11,850 nt of DNA from CAZXBB01 sp964638815 (GTDB lineage: Bacteria; Planctomycetota; Phycisphaerae; Phycisphaerales; SM1A02): the NCBI GenBank assembly GCA_964638815.1, contig CAZXBB010000450.1, positions 1 to 11,850 of the forward strand, in the 5' to 3' direction. Positions 1 to 7,371 of this stretch are shown here, one piece after another. The stretch's first letter is position 1. Each line of letters opens with the position of its first letter. The notes beneath the pieces are model-generated. The model saw nothing but the letters and a program-made list of their open reading frames with translations. It was not told where the DNA came from and searched no databases. Both the position numbers and the translations under genes were made by a program.

Positions 1-69
1 CCATGCAACCACGGCTTCAGAACTTCATGGCCCACCCGGCCCTTGCCGAGCCAAGGACCGGGGCACACG
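1..69. repeat. Hairpin repeat, copy A (left end may be cut by window)
   Basis: This segment matches 135-203 base for base at an offset of 134 nt with few mismatches. The core at 43-66 is identical to 177-200. It contains a long inverted repeat: arm 36-45, six-base loop 46-51, arm 52-61. Read as RNA from the minus strand (the ligA sense) all ten positions pair, one of them G-U; on the plus strand that position is a C/A mismatch. This favours a structure that acts in, or was copied from, the minus strand. It lies downstream of ligA. There is no T-tract, so it is not a textbook terminator. The repeat probably continues beyond position 1. Confidence 0.8.
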
Positions 70-92
70 TGACTCCCTTTGCCCTCATCGAA

Positions 93-134
93 GTGTGGCC
101 CCGGCCTGTGCTTTTACAGGGCCCGGTGGTGTAC
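93..134. repeat. Hairpin repeat, divergent middle copy B
   Basis: An imperfect hairpin sits between the two A copies: CCTGT (105-109) pairs with ACAGG (116-120) around a gctttt loop, and G+C-rich arms extend outward through single-base bulges. Its general form (GTGTGGCCCCGGCC...GGGCCCGG...GTAC) resembles the A copies, but its loop and flanking linker differ. The hairpin centres of A, B and the second A lie 64 and 70 nt apart, so the stretch looks like an array with a unit of about 67 nt. Kinship of B with A is inferred from layout and partial similarity. Confidence 0.5.
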
Positions 135-203
135 CGATGGAACGACGGCTTCCGACGTTCGTGGCCCACCCGGCCCTTGCCGAGCCAAGGACCGGGGCAC
201 ACG
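135..203. repeat. Hairpin repeat, copy A'
   Basis: Second near-identical copy of the 1-69 element. The hairpin arms are 170-179 and 186-195 around the same six-base loop. It ends 19 nt from the ligA stop codon (223-225), so a ligA transcript would run into it first. It could act as a 3'-end stabiliser or a factor-dependent terminator, or be a dispersed REP-like repeat. No coding function is supported: open frames across it read the repeat in shifted phases. Confidence 0.75.
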
Positions 204-222
204 GTCGTCGCAATCGAGCCGC

Positions 223-2265
223 TCACTCCGGCAACTTCGCGCGCAGCTCTTCCTCGTCCCACACCTCGACGCCCAGCTCGCGCGCCTTCGCCAGCTTCGA
301 CCCCGCGCTCTCCCCCGCGATCAGCAGGTCCGTCTTTGCCGATACGCTCCCGGTCACCTTCGCGCCGAGCTTCTCGAGACGCTCCTTCAGCTCCGCGCGA
401 CCCGTCGCGAGCGTGCCCGTGATCACGACCGTCCTGCCGGCGACCGGCGAATCGGCCGGCGCCGATGCGTCGGGCCGGTACATCGTGCTCTTCAGATCGA
501 CACCCGCCGCCGCCAGACGCGCGAACGCATCGCGTCCGGCGTCGGACTGGAGGTAGTCGTGCAGGATCTTCGCCGTGATCTCCCCGAAGTCCGGGAGCTC
601 GCGCAGCTCCTCCTCCGTCGCGGCGAGCAGCGCATCGGAGTCCGGGTAGTGCCGGGCGAGCGTGCGCGCCGCCGACGTGCCGATCTGGCGGATGCCGAGA
701 CCCGCGAGCACGCGCGCGAGACCGCGCGTCCTGCTCGCCTCGATCGCCTTCAGCAGGTTGTCAACGGACTTCTCGCCGGTGCGCGGCAACTCCAGCAGCG
801 CCGCCCGCTCGAGGCCGAAGACGTCGGCAAAGTGCGTGATGAGCCCCGCGTCCACCATCGCGTCGACGAGCTTCTCGCCGAAGCCGTCGATGTCCATCTG
901 CCCGCGGCCGACGAACCAGTTGAGCTTCTCGCGGAACTGCGCCGGGCACTCGGGGTTCACGCAGAAGAGCTTCGGCCCCTCCTGCTCGACGACCCCGTCG
1001 CATGCCGGGCACTTCGCCGGGGGCGCGATCCGCCGCGCGCCCTTCGGCCGCTTCGCCACGACCGGCTCGACCACCTGCGGGATGATCTCGCCGGCCTTCT
1101 CGATGACGACTGTATCGCCGATGCGCACGTCCCTGCGGCGGATCTCCTCGATGTTGTGCAGCGTCGCGTGCTGCACGGTCGTGCCGGCGATGAAGATCGG
1201 CTCCATCGTCGCGCGCGGCGTGAGCGTACCGCCCTTGCCGACCTGCCACTGCACGCCGAGCAACTTCGTCATCCCGCGCTCCGCCGGGTACTTGAAGGCG
1301 ATGAGCCAGCGCGGCGCCTTGCTCGTCGCGCCGAGCTTCGCCTGCTGATCGAAGCGGTCCACACGGACGACCATGCCGTCGACGCCGTAGTCGAGCGCGG
1401 CCCGCTCCCGTGCGAACGACTCGATCGTCACGATGACCTCGTCGATGGTCGCGCAGCGTTTCGACAACGGGCTCGTCGGCACGCCGTGCTCCCGCACCGC
1501 CGCGAGGAACTCCCAGTACGTCGAGACGTCGAGCCCTTCCGTCTCCCCGCGACCGTGCGCGACGAAGCGCAGCCGGCGTGACGCGGCCACCGCGGGGTCG
1601 AGGCTCTTGAGCGTGCCGGCAGTCGCGTTACGGGCATTCGCGAGCGGCGGTTCGTCCGCCGCCTCTCGCGCCGCGTTGATGCGGGCGAACTCGGAGTTCG
1701 GAATGTAGATCTCGCCGCGCACCTCCAGCACAGCCGGCGGATCGCCGCCGCCCAGCCGCAACGGCACGGCCCGGATCGTGCGCACCTGCGCGGTCACGTC
1801 GTCCCCCTTCTCGCCGTCGCCGCGCGTGACCGCCGAGACGAGCCCGCCCGCCTCGTAGCGCAGGCTGATCGCCACGCCGTCCACCTTGGGATCACAGACG
1901 AAGGCAAGCCCGCCGGAGCCGCCGAACAGCTCCCCTTCCGGCGTCTCGAGCCCCAGACCCTTCACGACGCGATCGTGCCAGGCCCGCAGGTCGTCGAGGT
2001 CGTAGGTGTTGTCGATCGACTGCATCGGCACCGCGTGCCGCACGGTGCGAAAGCCCTCCACCGGCGCCCCGCCGACCCGCTGCGAGGGGCTCGCGGGATC
2101 GGCCAGCCCGGGGTGCGCTTCCTCCAGCCCGATCAGCTCGCGCATCAGCGCGTCGTACGACGAGTCCGGCATGATCGGCTCGGCGTCAACGAAGTACGCG
2201 CGGTCCGCGTCGTTGATGAGCTTGCGCAGCTCGTCGATGCGTTGCTTCGGCGCGGCTTTCGGCAT
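223..2265 (-). CDS. ligA: NAD+-dependent DNA ligase LigA
   Basis: LigA seals 5'-phosphate/3'-OH nicks using NAD+ in replication and repair. The 680 residues are close to the usual length for the family. Domains in order: Ia region with a Y-x-D-x-P-type block ending in DSSYD (about 23-45); adenylation domain with nucleophile K127 in KVDG and supporting motifs RNATAG (about 212-217), DGMVVRVD (296-303) and AFKYP (323-327); OB fold; Cys4 zinc finger C419, C422, C435, C440; helix-hairpin-helix region (about 500-570); BRCT domain (about 605-680). The residue two before K127 is Asp, where most LigA proteins have Glu. The ATG has no clear Shine-Dalgarno but a TATCAT box 7 nt upstream. Hairpin repeats flank the gene on both sides. 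Confidence 0.98.
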   Translation of the reverse strand: MPKAAPKQRIDELRKLINDADRAYFVDAEPIMPDSSYDALMRELIGLEEAHPGLADPASPSQRVGGAPVEGFRTVRHAVPMQSIDNTYDLDDLRAWHDRVVKGLGLETPEGELFGGSGGLAFVCDPKVDGVAISLRYEAGGLVSAVTRGDGEKGDDVTAQVRTIRAVPLRLGGGDPPAVLEVRGEIYIPNSEFARINAAREAADEPPLANARNATAGTLKSLDPAVAASRRLRFVAHGRGETEGLDVSTYWEFLAAVREHGVPTSPLSKRCATIDEVIVTIESFARERAALDYGVDGMVVRVDRFDQQAKLGATSKAPRWLIAFKYPAERGMTKLLGVQWQVGKGGTLTPRATMEPIFIAGTTVQHATLHNIEEIRRRDVRIGDTVVIEKAGEIIPQVVEPVVAKRPKGARRIAPPAKCPACDGVVEQEGPKLFCVNPECPAQFREKLNWFVGRGQMDIDGFGEKLVDAMVDAGLITHFADVFGLERAALLELPRTGEKSVDNLLKAIEASRTRGLARVLAGLGIRQIGTSAARTLARHYPDSDALLAATEEELRELPDFGEITAKILHDYLQSDAGRDAFARLAAAGVDLKSTMYRPDASAPADSPVAGRTVVITGTLATGRAELKERLEKLGAKVTGSVSAKTDLLIAGESAGSKLAKARELGVEVWDEEELRAKLPE

Positions 2266-2272
2266 CGCGGAG

Positions 2273-2278
2273 ATGATA
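2273..2278 (-). promoter_or_regulatory. -10-like box for ligA, placed for a leaderless mRNA
   Basis: TATCAT on the minus strand matches TATAAT at five of six positions. It ends exactly 7 nt before the ligA ATG, so transcription would start at or within a base or two of the start codon. No convincing -35 box was seen 16-18 nt further upstream. The inference rests on the spacing and on the same arrangement at two other genes in the window. Confidence 0.5.
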
Positions 2279-2313
2279 CCGGCGTCGTCTTCGGCCCGGT
2301 TCTGACGACCGAC

Positions 2314-2354
2314 GGGTGCGCCGGTCCCTGGCTCGGCAACGCCCGTGTGGCGCC
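2314..2354. repeat. Degraded inverted copy of the hairpin repeat
   Basis: Read on the minus strand, the 24-base core at 2316-2339 matches the cores at 43-66 and 177-200 at 22 of 24 positions. It is in the opposite orientation to them on the plus strand. Outside the core the similarity fades, and several stem pairs of the A hairpin are lost. It lies in the 171-nt gap between the propeller stop and the ligA start, upstream of the ligA -10-like box. Apart from that box and the small palindrome at 2432-2447, I see nothing else in this gap. Confidence 0.65.
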
Positions 2355-2431
2355 GGTGGTTGCCGCGCGTTCCGGGTGTGTCGCACGCCGCCCGGCCCTG
2401 CTGCGGAGGACCGCGGCGCCCGCCCGATACC

Positions 2432-2447
2432 GCGACTCAGGAGTCGC
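2432..2447. terminator. Small palindrome over the propeller stop codon
   Basis: GCGACT (2432-2437) pairs with AGTCGC (2442-2447) around a four-base loop whose outer bases can also pair. The stop codon TGA (2437-2439, minus) lies inside the structure. No T-run follows, so intrinsic termination is doubtful. It may protect the 3' end or pause transcription before the ligA region. Confidence 0.3.
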
Positions 2448-4461
2448 CCGCGGGAATGACATTCAGCGTGTAGAACGCCACGTCGTGCAGGAGTTCCTCA
2501 CCGTCCACGCTGAGCAGCCCGGAGATCTTCAGCTCGTGCACGTACCCGGGCCGCAAACCCTCGACGTGGAGCCGTACGCGTGACCCGTCGGGGTCCCACC
2601 CGACGCTCGAAATCGTGTGCCGCTCGTTGTCGATCTCCGGCGACCCGTACTTCGCCCACCGTTCGTGCGTGAAGCTGACCATCTCGAAGGTCCGGCCGCC
2701 CTGGATTGACTTCACGTCAACCGGTTTCGTGAACGCGACCACGAACCCGTCCGGCCGCGCGTTCATCCGGAGGATCTCGAACGGCAGCTTGCCCGTGTAC
2801 ACGACACGCTGAAGCCCCCACGGACGCGTGCCGAAGCTCCACCAGCCGCGGTTGGTCATGCCGACGAACAGGCTGCCGTCCTTCCCCCACGCGAGGCGGT
2901 TCACACCGCAGTCGAGGCCGCTCAGGAAAGGAAAGCAGGCCCCCTGGTAGACGCCGTCAACCTGCTCGAGATCGACGCGCATGATCGACGCGGCGTACTG
3001 GTCGCCGACGAAGAGTTGTCCCCCGAACGGCCCGAACGCGCCTCCGCGATCGTCGAGGAGGATGTCGCTCGCGCTGCGCCCCATCCGGTCGTACGGGAAC
3101 CACACCGCCGGCGGCTTGAAGTCCTCCTCACCGCGCGGCGCGGCCATGCCGGCGTCCGCGTACCACCGGTCGCCGGCGGGATGACCGTGCCAGTCGCCGG
3201 GCTCGAGGTGCATCAGCTTGTTCGTACCGACCCAGTCGCCCTGGTTGTCGCAGCAGAACATGTCGCCGGCGGCGTTGCGTCCCATGCCGTTCGGCGACCG
3301 CAGCCCGCCGCACACCGGCGTGATCGCGCCGTCCTCGCCGACGTTCAACGCCCAGCCGCGCCACGGCACGATCGACTTCCCGAGCGACGCGCAGAAGCCG
3401 ACGTTGAGCGTCACCCACAGCCGCCCCTGCCCGTCGCGCTCCGGACCGAACGCGAACTCGTGGTAGTTGCCGCTCACGCCCCAGCCGTCACACACCGTCT
3501 CGAACCGGTCGGCGCGGTCGTCGCGGTCGATGTCGGTGAGCCGCGTCACCTCACCCCGCTGCGTGACCAGGAGCGCGCCGTCCTCCCACCACGCGCCCAG
3601 CGGCTCGTGCAGCCCGGACGCGAAGCGTGTCCACTTCGCGTCGAACGGCGGATCGGCGTACGCCCCGTCCACGATCCACACCTCGCCGCGTCGCGTCGAG
3701 ACGATCGGCCGCCCGTCGTCCATCACCGCGAGACCGCCTACCTCGAGTGCGACGCCCTCCGGCTCGAAGAGCGACAGCGGCCGGTAGTGGTCGAACTCCG
3801 GCGAGACCGGGAAGTCGCGGTTGAGGTGGTAGTCGAGCAGCGCCAGCACGCGTGAATCGACGCGCGGCCGCATCTGGAAGTCCCACCCGCCGGCGCCCTG
3901 CGTCACCTTGACGAGGATCGTGTTGACGCCGGCCTGCATCGGGACGCGCACGGTGTGGTCGGTGATGCTGAAGCCGCGGTAGACGTCGGCGTCAACGACG
4001 AGCCGGTCGTTCACCCACACCTTCAGCCCGTCGTCGCTGCCCATCTCGAACTCGACGTCGCCGGCGATCGCGGCGGTGACGCGGCGGTAGAGGTAGGCGA
4101 TGCCCTCGTTGTTGTCCTCCTCGGCGCCGAAGCGCTTAAGGTTGTGCATCATCCATCCCTCGTCCCCGATGCGCTCCCAGCGCGCCGCGCGCCCGTCGCG
4201 GGCGGCATGCGACGCCGAGAGATCGACGGCGACCTCCGGCGCGTAGACGATGTCGTGCTTGTCGCGCCCGCGGTTGTCGAACGGGCCGATCACGTACCAG
4301 TCGTCCACGTCGAGAGGGACCATGTACTGCGCGAGTGTCGCGGCCTTCGTCGCCTCTCGTGTGTCCTTGCGGATGTAGTTGAACGGGCCGGGCTGCGCGG
4401 ACGCCGCGGCGGCCACGACGAGGAGCGCGAGCGCGGCGGGGACGGACGATCGCGTGTTCAC
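2437..4461 (-). CDS. Secreted beta-propeller (sugar dehydrogenase-like) with PA14-like and Ig-like domains
   Basis: 674 residues. A signal peptide (about 1-22, cleavage after ASA) indicates export. Residues about 45-200 form a beta-sandwich resembling PA14/carbohydrate-binding modules (WYVIGPFDN at 55-63; SDDGLKVWVND at 142-152). Residues about 238-560 read as a six-bladed propeller of the PQQ-dependent sugar dehydrogenase/TIGR02604 type, with GLRSPNGMG and an Asp-rich loop DIDRDDRADR (310-319) that could bind calcium. A C-terminal Ig-like domain (about 566-668, GLRPGYVHEL) is, from memory, common in planctomycete proteins of this class. The GTG start overlaps the upstream cytochrome stop as GTGA and has GGAGG 7 nt before it, so the two are translationally coupled. 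Substrate and cofactor cannot be told from sequence; a non-enzymatic binding role is possible. Confidence 0.82.
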   Translation of the reverse strand: MNTRSSVPAALALLVVAAAASAQPGPFNYIRKDTREATKAATLAQYMVPLDVDDWYVIGPFDNRGRDKHDIVYAPEVAVDLSASHAARDGRAARWERIGDEGWMMHNLKRFGAEEDNNEGIAYLYRRVTAAIAGDVEFEMGSDDGLKVWVNDRLVVDADVYRGFSITDHTVRVPMQAGVNTILVKVTQGAGGWDFQMRPRVDSRVLALLDYHLNRDFPVSPEFDHYRPLSLFEPEGVALEVGGLAVMDDGRPIVSTRRGEVWIVDGAYADPPFDAKWTRFASGLHEPLGAWWEDGALLVTQRGEVTRLTDIDRDDRADRFETVCDGWGVSGNYHEFAFGPERDGQGRLWVTLNVGFCASLGKSIVPWRGWALNVGEDGAITPVCGGLRSPNGMGRNAAGDMFCCDNQGDWVGTNKLMHLEPGDWHGHPAGDRWYADAGMAAPRGEEDFKPPAVWFPYDRMGRSASDILLDDRGGAFGPFGGQLFVGDQYAASIMRVDLEQVDGVYQGACFPFLSGLDCGVNRLAWGKDGSLFVGMTNRGWWSFGTRPWGLQRVVYTGKLPFEILRMNARPDGFVVAFTKPVDVKSIQGGRTFEMVSFTHERWAKYGSPEIDNERHTISSVGWDPDGSRVRLHVEGLRPGYVHELKISGLLSVDGEELLHDVAFYTLNVIPAGDS

Positions 4462-7265
4462 CAGGTCACCTCCACTTCGAACTCGAGCCGGCCGGTCTCG
4501 TCGAGCACGAGCACGGCGCGGTCGCCGTCGCGGCCGGCCGCGGTGCCCGCGGTCAACGCGACGACCTCAGCCGGCACCGTCACGCGCGTCCGCGGCGGGC
4601 CGTCGATCCCGAACGTGCGCACGAGACGCGGGCGGTCGCCGGAGAAACGGGGCACCGGCTGCTCGGTCACGCTCACGATCACGTCGCCGCGGGCGACGTC
4701 GTACGAGAATCGCGGCCGCCGCGCCGCGTCGAGCGTGTACCCGCGGAACCGGCAGCGCGACTCGCCGGCGCCGGCGATCTCGAGGAACGGTCCGTCGGAC
4801 GCGCTCCAGACGGTCTCCTCGGGATTCGTCTCGCTGCCGCCGCGCGCGGCCCACGCCCCGCCCGCGCTGAGGAACCGCCCCTGCCAGACGAGTGTCACCT
4901 GGCAGCGATCGGAGTCGAAGGCGCAGTGCACCTGCTCGGGAAAGCCGCACGCGATCGCCCGCACGCCGGCGTCGGCCATGAACGTGCGGAAGACGATCGG
5001 CTCGTCGGCGACGACCAGCTCGAGCCCCGCGGGATCGACGAGCCCGTCGGGCAGTGCGAGCGTCTCGCCCTGCGAGAGGTACGACCACACCGCCTCGATC
5101 TGCGCCGTCGCGTCGCCACCGAGCACTTCCGTCACGGCGCCCCGGCCGCCGACGAAGAACGACGGCATCCGCGTGCCGGGCCGCACGCGCGCAGGATCGT
5201 GGAGCCACCGCGCGAACCAGTCGTACCGCACGCGACCGGGCATGAGCGCGAGGTCCGGGCCCGGCGTGCCCGTCGAGTCGTTGCCGGCGATCTCGTGGCA
5301 CTGGATGCAGTTGAGCGCCGATGCGCCGACGAGCGCGCGGCCGGCCCCGGCGCCGTCGAGCGAGAACGCCGGCTCGGCGTCGAGGAGGTCCGTCGCGCCG
5401 GACGCACGGGCCAGCCGCTCCGGCACGCGATCGACGCTCGCCCCGTCGAACCGTGGCATCCTGGCGCCGAGGTACGGCCGGGCGCGGACCTCGCCGGTGA
5501 GGACGTCGCGCATCCACGATTCGGTGAGACGCCCGCCCGCGTCGGTGAGCGTCGGCGGCAGGCGGCCCTCGTCGCCGAGGTCGGCCTCGCCGTCAACGGC
5601 GAAGTACGCGGCGACCGCGGCCTCCGGGCCAAGCTCGGCCTCGTACGAATGGCACGCAAGGCAATCGAGCGTCGCGAACGTCACCGAGAGGTCGTCAACG
5701 GGCACGTCCTCGCTGCGACGCTCCGGCAGGCTGAGGAGGAACGCGGCGATGTCGGCGCGGTCGGCTGCGGCGAGGCCGAAGTCCGGCGCGCCGGGCGGCG
5801 GCGCAGGCGCAAGGCAGCCGGCGCCGAGGTCGGTGAGCGACTCGAGGGCCGAAGCGCCGAGCGTGGACGCCACTGGGGTGCGGTCCGGACCGAGGTCGTG
5901 ACAGTTCGCGCAGCCCGACGCAGCGAAGTGCTCGCGTCCGCGGGCGACGCGCGCGGGATCGACGACGAACGACGCGTCGCTTCCGGAACCGGCAGGTGCG
6001 GCTGCCGGCTCGCGCGCGACCAGGTACGAGGCGATCGCCGTCGCCTCGACGGTGTTCAGGCGCATGTCCGGCATCAGCCCGCCGGGGTGCGCGGCGAGGG
6101 GGTTGGCGAGGTAGGCCGCGAGCGCATCGATCGTCGTGCGCAGCGTCTGGGCGCCGAGCGGCACGTACGTGCGCAGCGGAACGCCGGCGCCGGAGCCCGC
6201 GCCGTGGCCGGGCGGCAGCGTCTCGACCTGTTCCAGCGGTCCGTGGCACGCGAAGCAGCCGACGGTGTGATACGCGACGCGTCCCGTCGCGACGAGGGCG
6301 GGATCCGGGTCTCCCTCGTCGTCCCCGCCGGTGACCATCGGCCCGCCCATCGAGACGAGGAAGTGCGTGAGATCCTCGGCCCACCCGGCGCGGTCAGGTG
6401 TCGCCGCCCCGGCGCCGCGCCCGACCGCGGGCCCGACGCGCGGCATGCGGTACGGCGGGTCGAAGTCCGGGTCGAGCAGACGCCGTCGCAGCCACGCGGG
6501 ACGGCGCCGCGCGCCGACGTCGCCGAGGATCGGGCCCGGATGACGGGCCAGCCGCGTCTGTCGCTGCGGGTCCGCGCTCTCGTGGCACGCGACGCAGTGA
6601 TTCGTTCGCGCGATCACGCGGCCGCGCAGCGCGGGATCGTCCACGAGCGCCGCGCCGTGTGCCGGCAGCGGGAAAGGCACGAGCGAGTCAGCGGGCTTCC
6701 ACAGCGGGCGCAGCGCATGCGGACCCGACCCCGTGGCCGTGAACTCGAACGTGAGATGGACGACATCGCCGCCGAAGCGCAGCGGAGGCACCTCGGCGGT
6801 GGGCCAGACGGCGCGCGGCTCGTCGCCCGCGTAGTTCGAAAGGATCGTCGTATCGCCGCGGCGGATGATGAGCTGCCCGCCCTGGAGATGCGCACCGATC
6901 GCGGCCTCCGCGACGGCGCCCGGGACGAAGGCGACGTCGAGCACGGCGGTGAACGGGCCCGGGGGGAGACGCGCGTCGAGCGTCTGGCCGGGGTCGAGCC
7001 CGAAGGCGGCGCCCGGCAGCGATCGTTCGACCCGCACGTCACCCGCAGTGAGCACGGCCCGCACGCCCCGCACGCCCCGCACGCCCACGCCCGGGCTGTG
7101 GTCGGCGGGCGTCCGCATGGCGGTGACCCGGGCGTCGGGCGCCGCCCGACGCGCATTGCCCGGCATCGAGCGCGCCGCGAGGATCACGAAGACGATCGTG
7201 GCGCCGAACGCCAGGGCCATTGCGAGCACCGTGGCGGGTGAGATCGATTGCGGCTCGTCACGCAC
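4458..7265 (-). CDS. Membrane-anchored pentahaem c-type cytochrome
   Basis: 935 residues from the GTG at 7265. Five haem-binding CxxCH motifs are visible: CVACH (224), CFACH (337), CANCH (452), CLACH (535), CIQCH (653). Met-Pro segments that could supply axial ligands occur after several of them (MPRV, MPDM, MPRF, MPSF). A single hydrophobic segment (about 11-31) is a signal anchor, placing the haem domains in the periplasm. Residues about 50-220 are a probable beta-sandwich; residues 752-935 form a further non-haem domain (ADEPIVFRTF onward) of a kind I recall following cytochromes in planctomycetes. The role is electron transfer, probably for the coupled propeller protein. An ATG at 7424 would add 53 residues encoded by a 13-bp tandem repeat and by the overlapping sigma-like gene. 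GTG 7265 is preferred because of its GGAGG and its conventional signal-anchor N-terminus. Confidence 0.9.
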   Translation of the reverse strand: MRDEPQSISPATVLAMALAFGATIVFVILAARSMPGNARRAAPDARVTAMRTPADHSPGVGVRGVRGVRAVLTAGDVRVERSLPGAAFGLDPGQTLDARLPPGPFTAVLDVAFVPGAVAEAAIGAHLQGGQLIIRRGDTTILSNYAGDEPRAVWPTAEVPPLRFGGDVVHLTFEFTATGSGPHALRPLWKPADSLVPFPLPAHGAALVDDPALRGRVIARTNHCVACHESADPQRQTRLARHPGPILGDVGARRRPAWLRRRLLDPDFDPPYRMPRVGPAVGRGAGAATPDRAGWAEDLTHFLVSMGGPMVTGGDDEGDPDPALVATGRVAYHTVGCFACHGPLEQVETLPPGHGAGSGAGVPLRTYVPLGAQTLRTTIDALAAYLANPLAAHPGGLMPDMRLNTVEATAIASYLVAREPAAAPAGSGSDASFVVDPARVARGREHFAASGCANCHDLGPDRTPVASTLGASALESLTDLGAGCLAPAPPPGAPDFGLAAADRADIAAFLLSLPERRSEDVPVDDLSVTFATLDCLACHSYEAELGPEAAVAAYFAVDGEADLGDEGRLPPTLTDAGGRLTESWMRDVLTGEVRARPYLGARMPRFDGASVDRVPERLARASGATDLLDAEPAFSLDGAGAGRALVGASALNCIQCHEIAGNDSTGTPGPDLALMPGRVRYDWFARWLHDPARVRPGTRMPSFFVGGRGAVTEVLGGDATAQIEAVWSYLSQGETLALPDGLVDPAGLELVVADEPIVFRTFMADAGVRAIACGFPEQVHCAFDSDRCQVTLVWQGRFLSAGGAWAARGGSETNPEETVWSASDGPFLEIAGAGESRCRFRGYTLDAARRPRFSYDVARGDVIVSVTEQPVPRFSGDRPRLVRTFGIDGPPRTRVTVPAEVVALTAGTAAGRDGDRAVLVLDETGRLEFEVEVTW
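4466..4473 (-). promoter_or_regulatory. Strong Shine-Dalgarno for the propeller gene
   Basis: GGAGGTGA on the minus strand lies within the last codons of the cytochrome gene. Its GGAGG core is 7 nt from the GTG start at 4461. It fixes that start and supports coupled translation through the GTGA overlap at 4458-4461. Confidence 0.8.
7061..7086. repeat. Three copies of a 9-bp in-frame repeat
   Basis: GCACGCCCC occurs at 7061-7069 and 7070-7078, with a nearly complete third copy at 7079-7086. It lies in the cytochrome gene and encodes consecutive Gly-Val-Arg triplets just before the N-terminal beta-sandwich. The 9-bp period keeps the frame. It looks like a short slippage-prone linker. Confidence 0.75.
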
Positions 7266-7275
7266 GGGGGCAGCG

Positions 7276-7283
7276 TCCTCCTT
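7276..7283 (-). promoter_or_regulatory. Shine-Dalgarno that decides the cytochrome start
   Basis: AAGGAGGA on the minus strand ends 11 nt before GTG 7265 if the GGAGG core is taken (7277-7281). The spacing is slightly long, but it is the only strong site here and no other start fits it as well. It lies between the tandem repeat and the coding region. Confidence 0.65.
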
Positions 7284-7305
7284 CGGACTGTCAACCTTAC
7301 CAACT

Positions 7306-7370
7306 CTCGGGAGCAGCTCTCGGGAGCAGCTCTCGGGGGCAGCTTCCGGGGGCCGCTTCCGGGGGCCGCT
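7306..7370. repeat. Five-copy 13-bp tandem repeat between sigma-like and cytochrome genes
   Basis: Five head-to-tail 13-bp units: two identical CTCGGGAGCAGCT copies (7306-7318, 7319-7331), one CTCGGGGGCAGCT (7332-7344) and two identical TCCGGGGGCCGCT copies (7345-7357, 7358-7370). They fill the gap between the sigma-like stop codon (7372-7374) and the cytochrome ribosome site. A 13-bp unit is not a multiple of three, so changes in copy number would shift any frame read through it. This argues that it is untranslated leader rather than coding. Confidence 0.9.
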
Positions 7371-7371
7371 C

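Noticed and set aside
1..203. CRISPR array from the direct repeats
   Set aside because: Only two near-identical units are seen, each with long internal dyad symmetry and a diverged third hairpin between them. There are no regular unique spacers and no cas genes.
79..1581. Long plus-strand open frame opposite ligA
   Set aside because: It is antisense to a fully conserved ligA, rich in Arg/Ala/Leu as expected from a shifted reading of G+C-rich codons, and matches no recognisable family.
2266..2436. A small gene in the gap upstream of ligA
   Set aside because: Open frames here cross the degraded repeat and the ligA -10-like box and lack a start signal. No conserved protein feature was seen.
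4926..7241. 771-codon plus-strand open frame opposite the cytochrome gene
   Set aside because: The opposite strand has five CxxCH motifs, a membrane anchor and a good ribosome site. The antisense product is Arg/Ala-rich low complexity.
7289..7294. TTGACA on the minus strand as a -35 box for the cytochrome gene
   Set aside because: A -10 at 16-18 nt would fall on or beside the GTG start at 7265 and has no TAnnnT match; the sequence there is G+C-rich.
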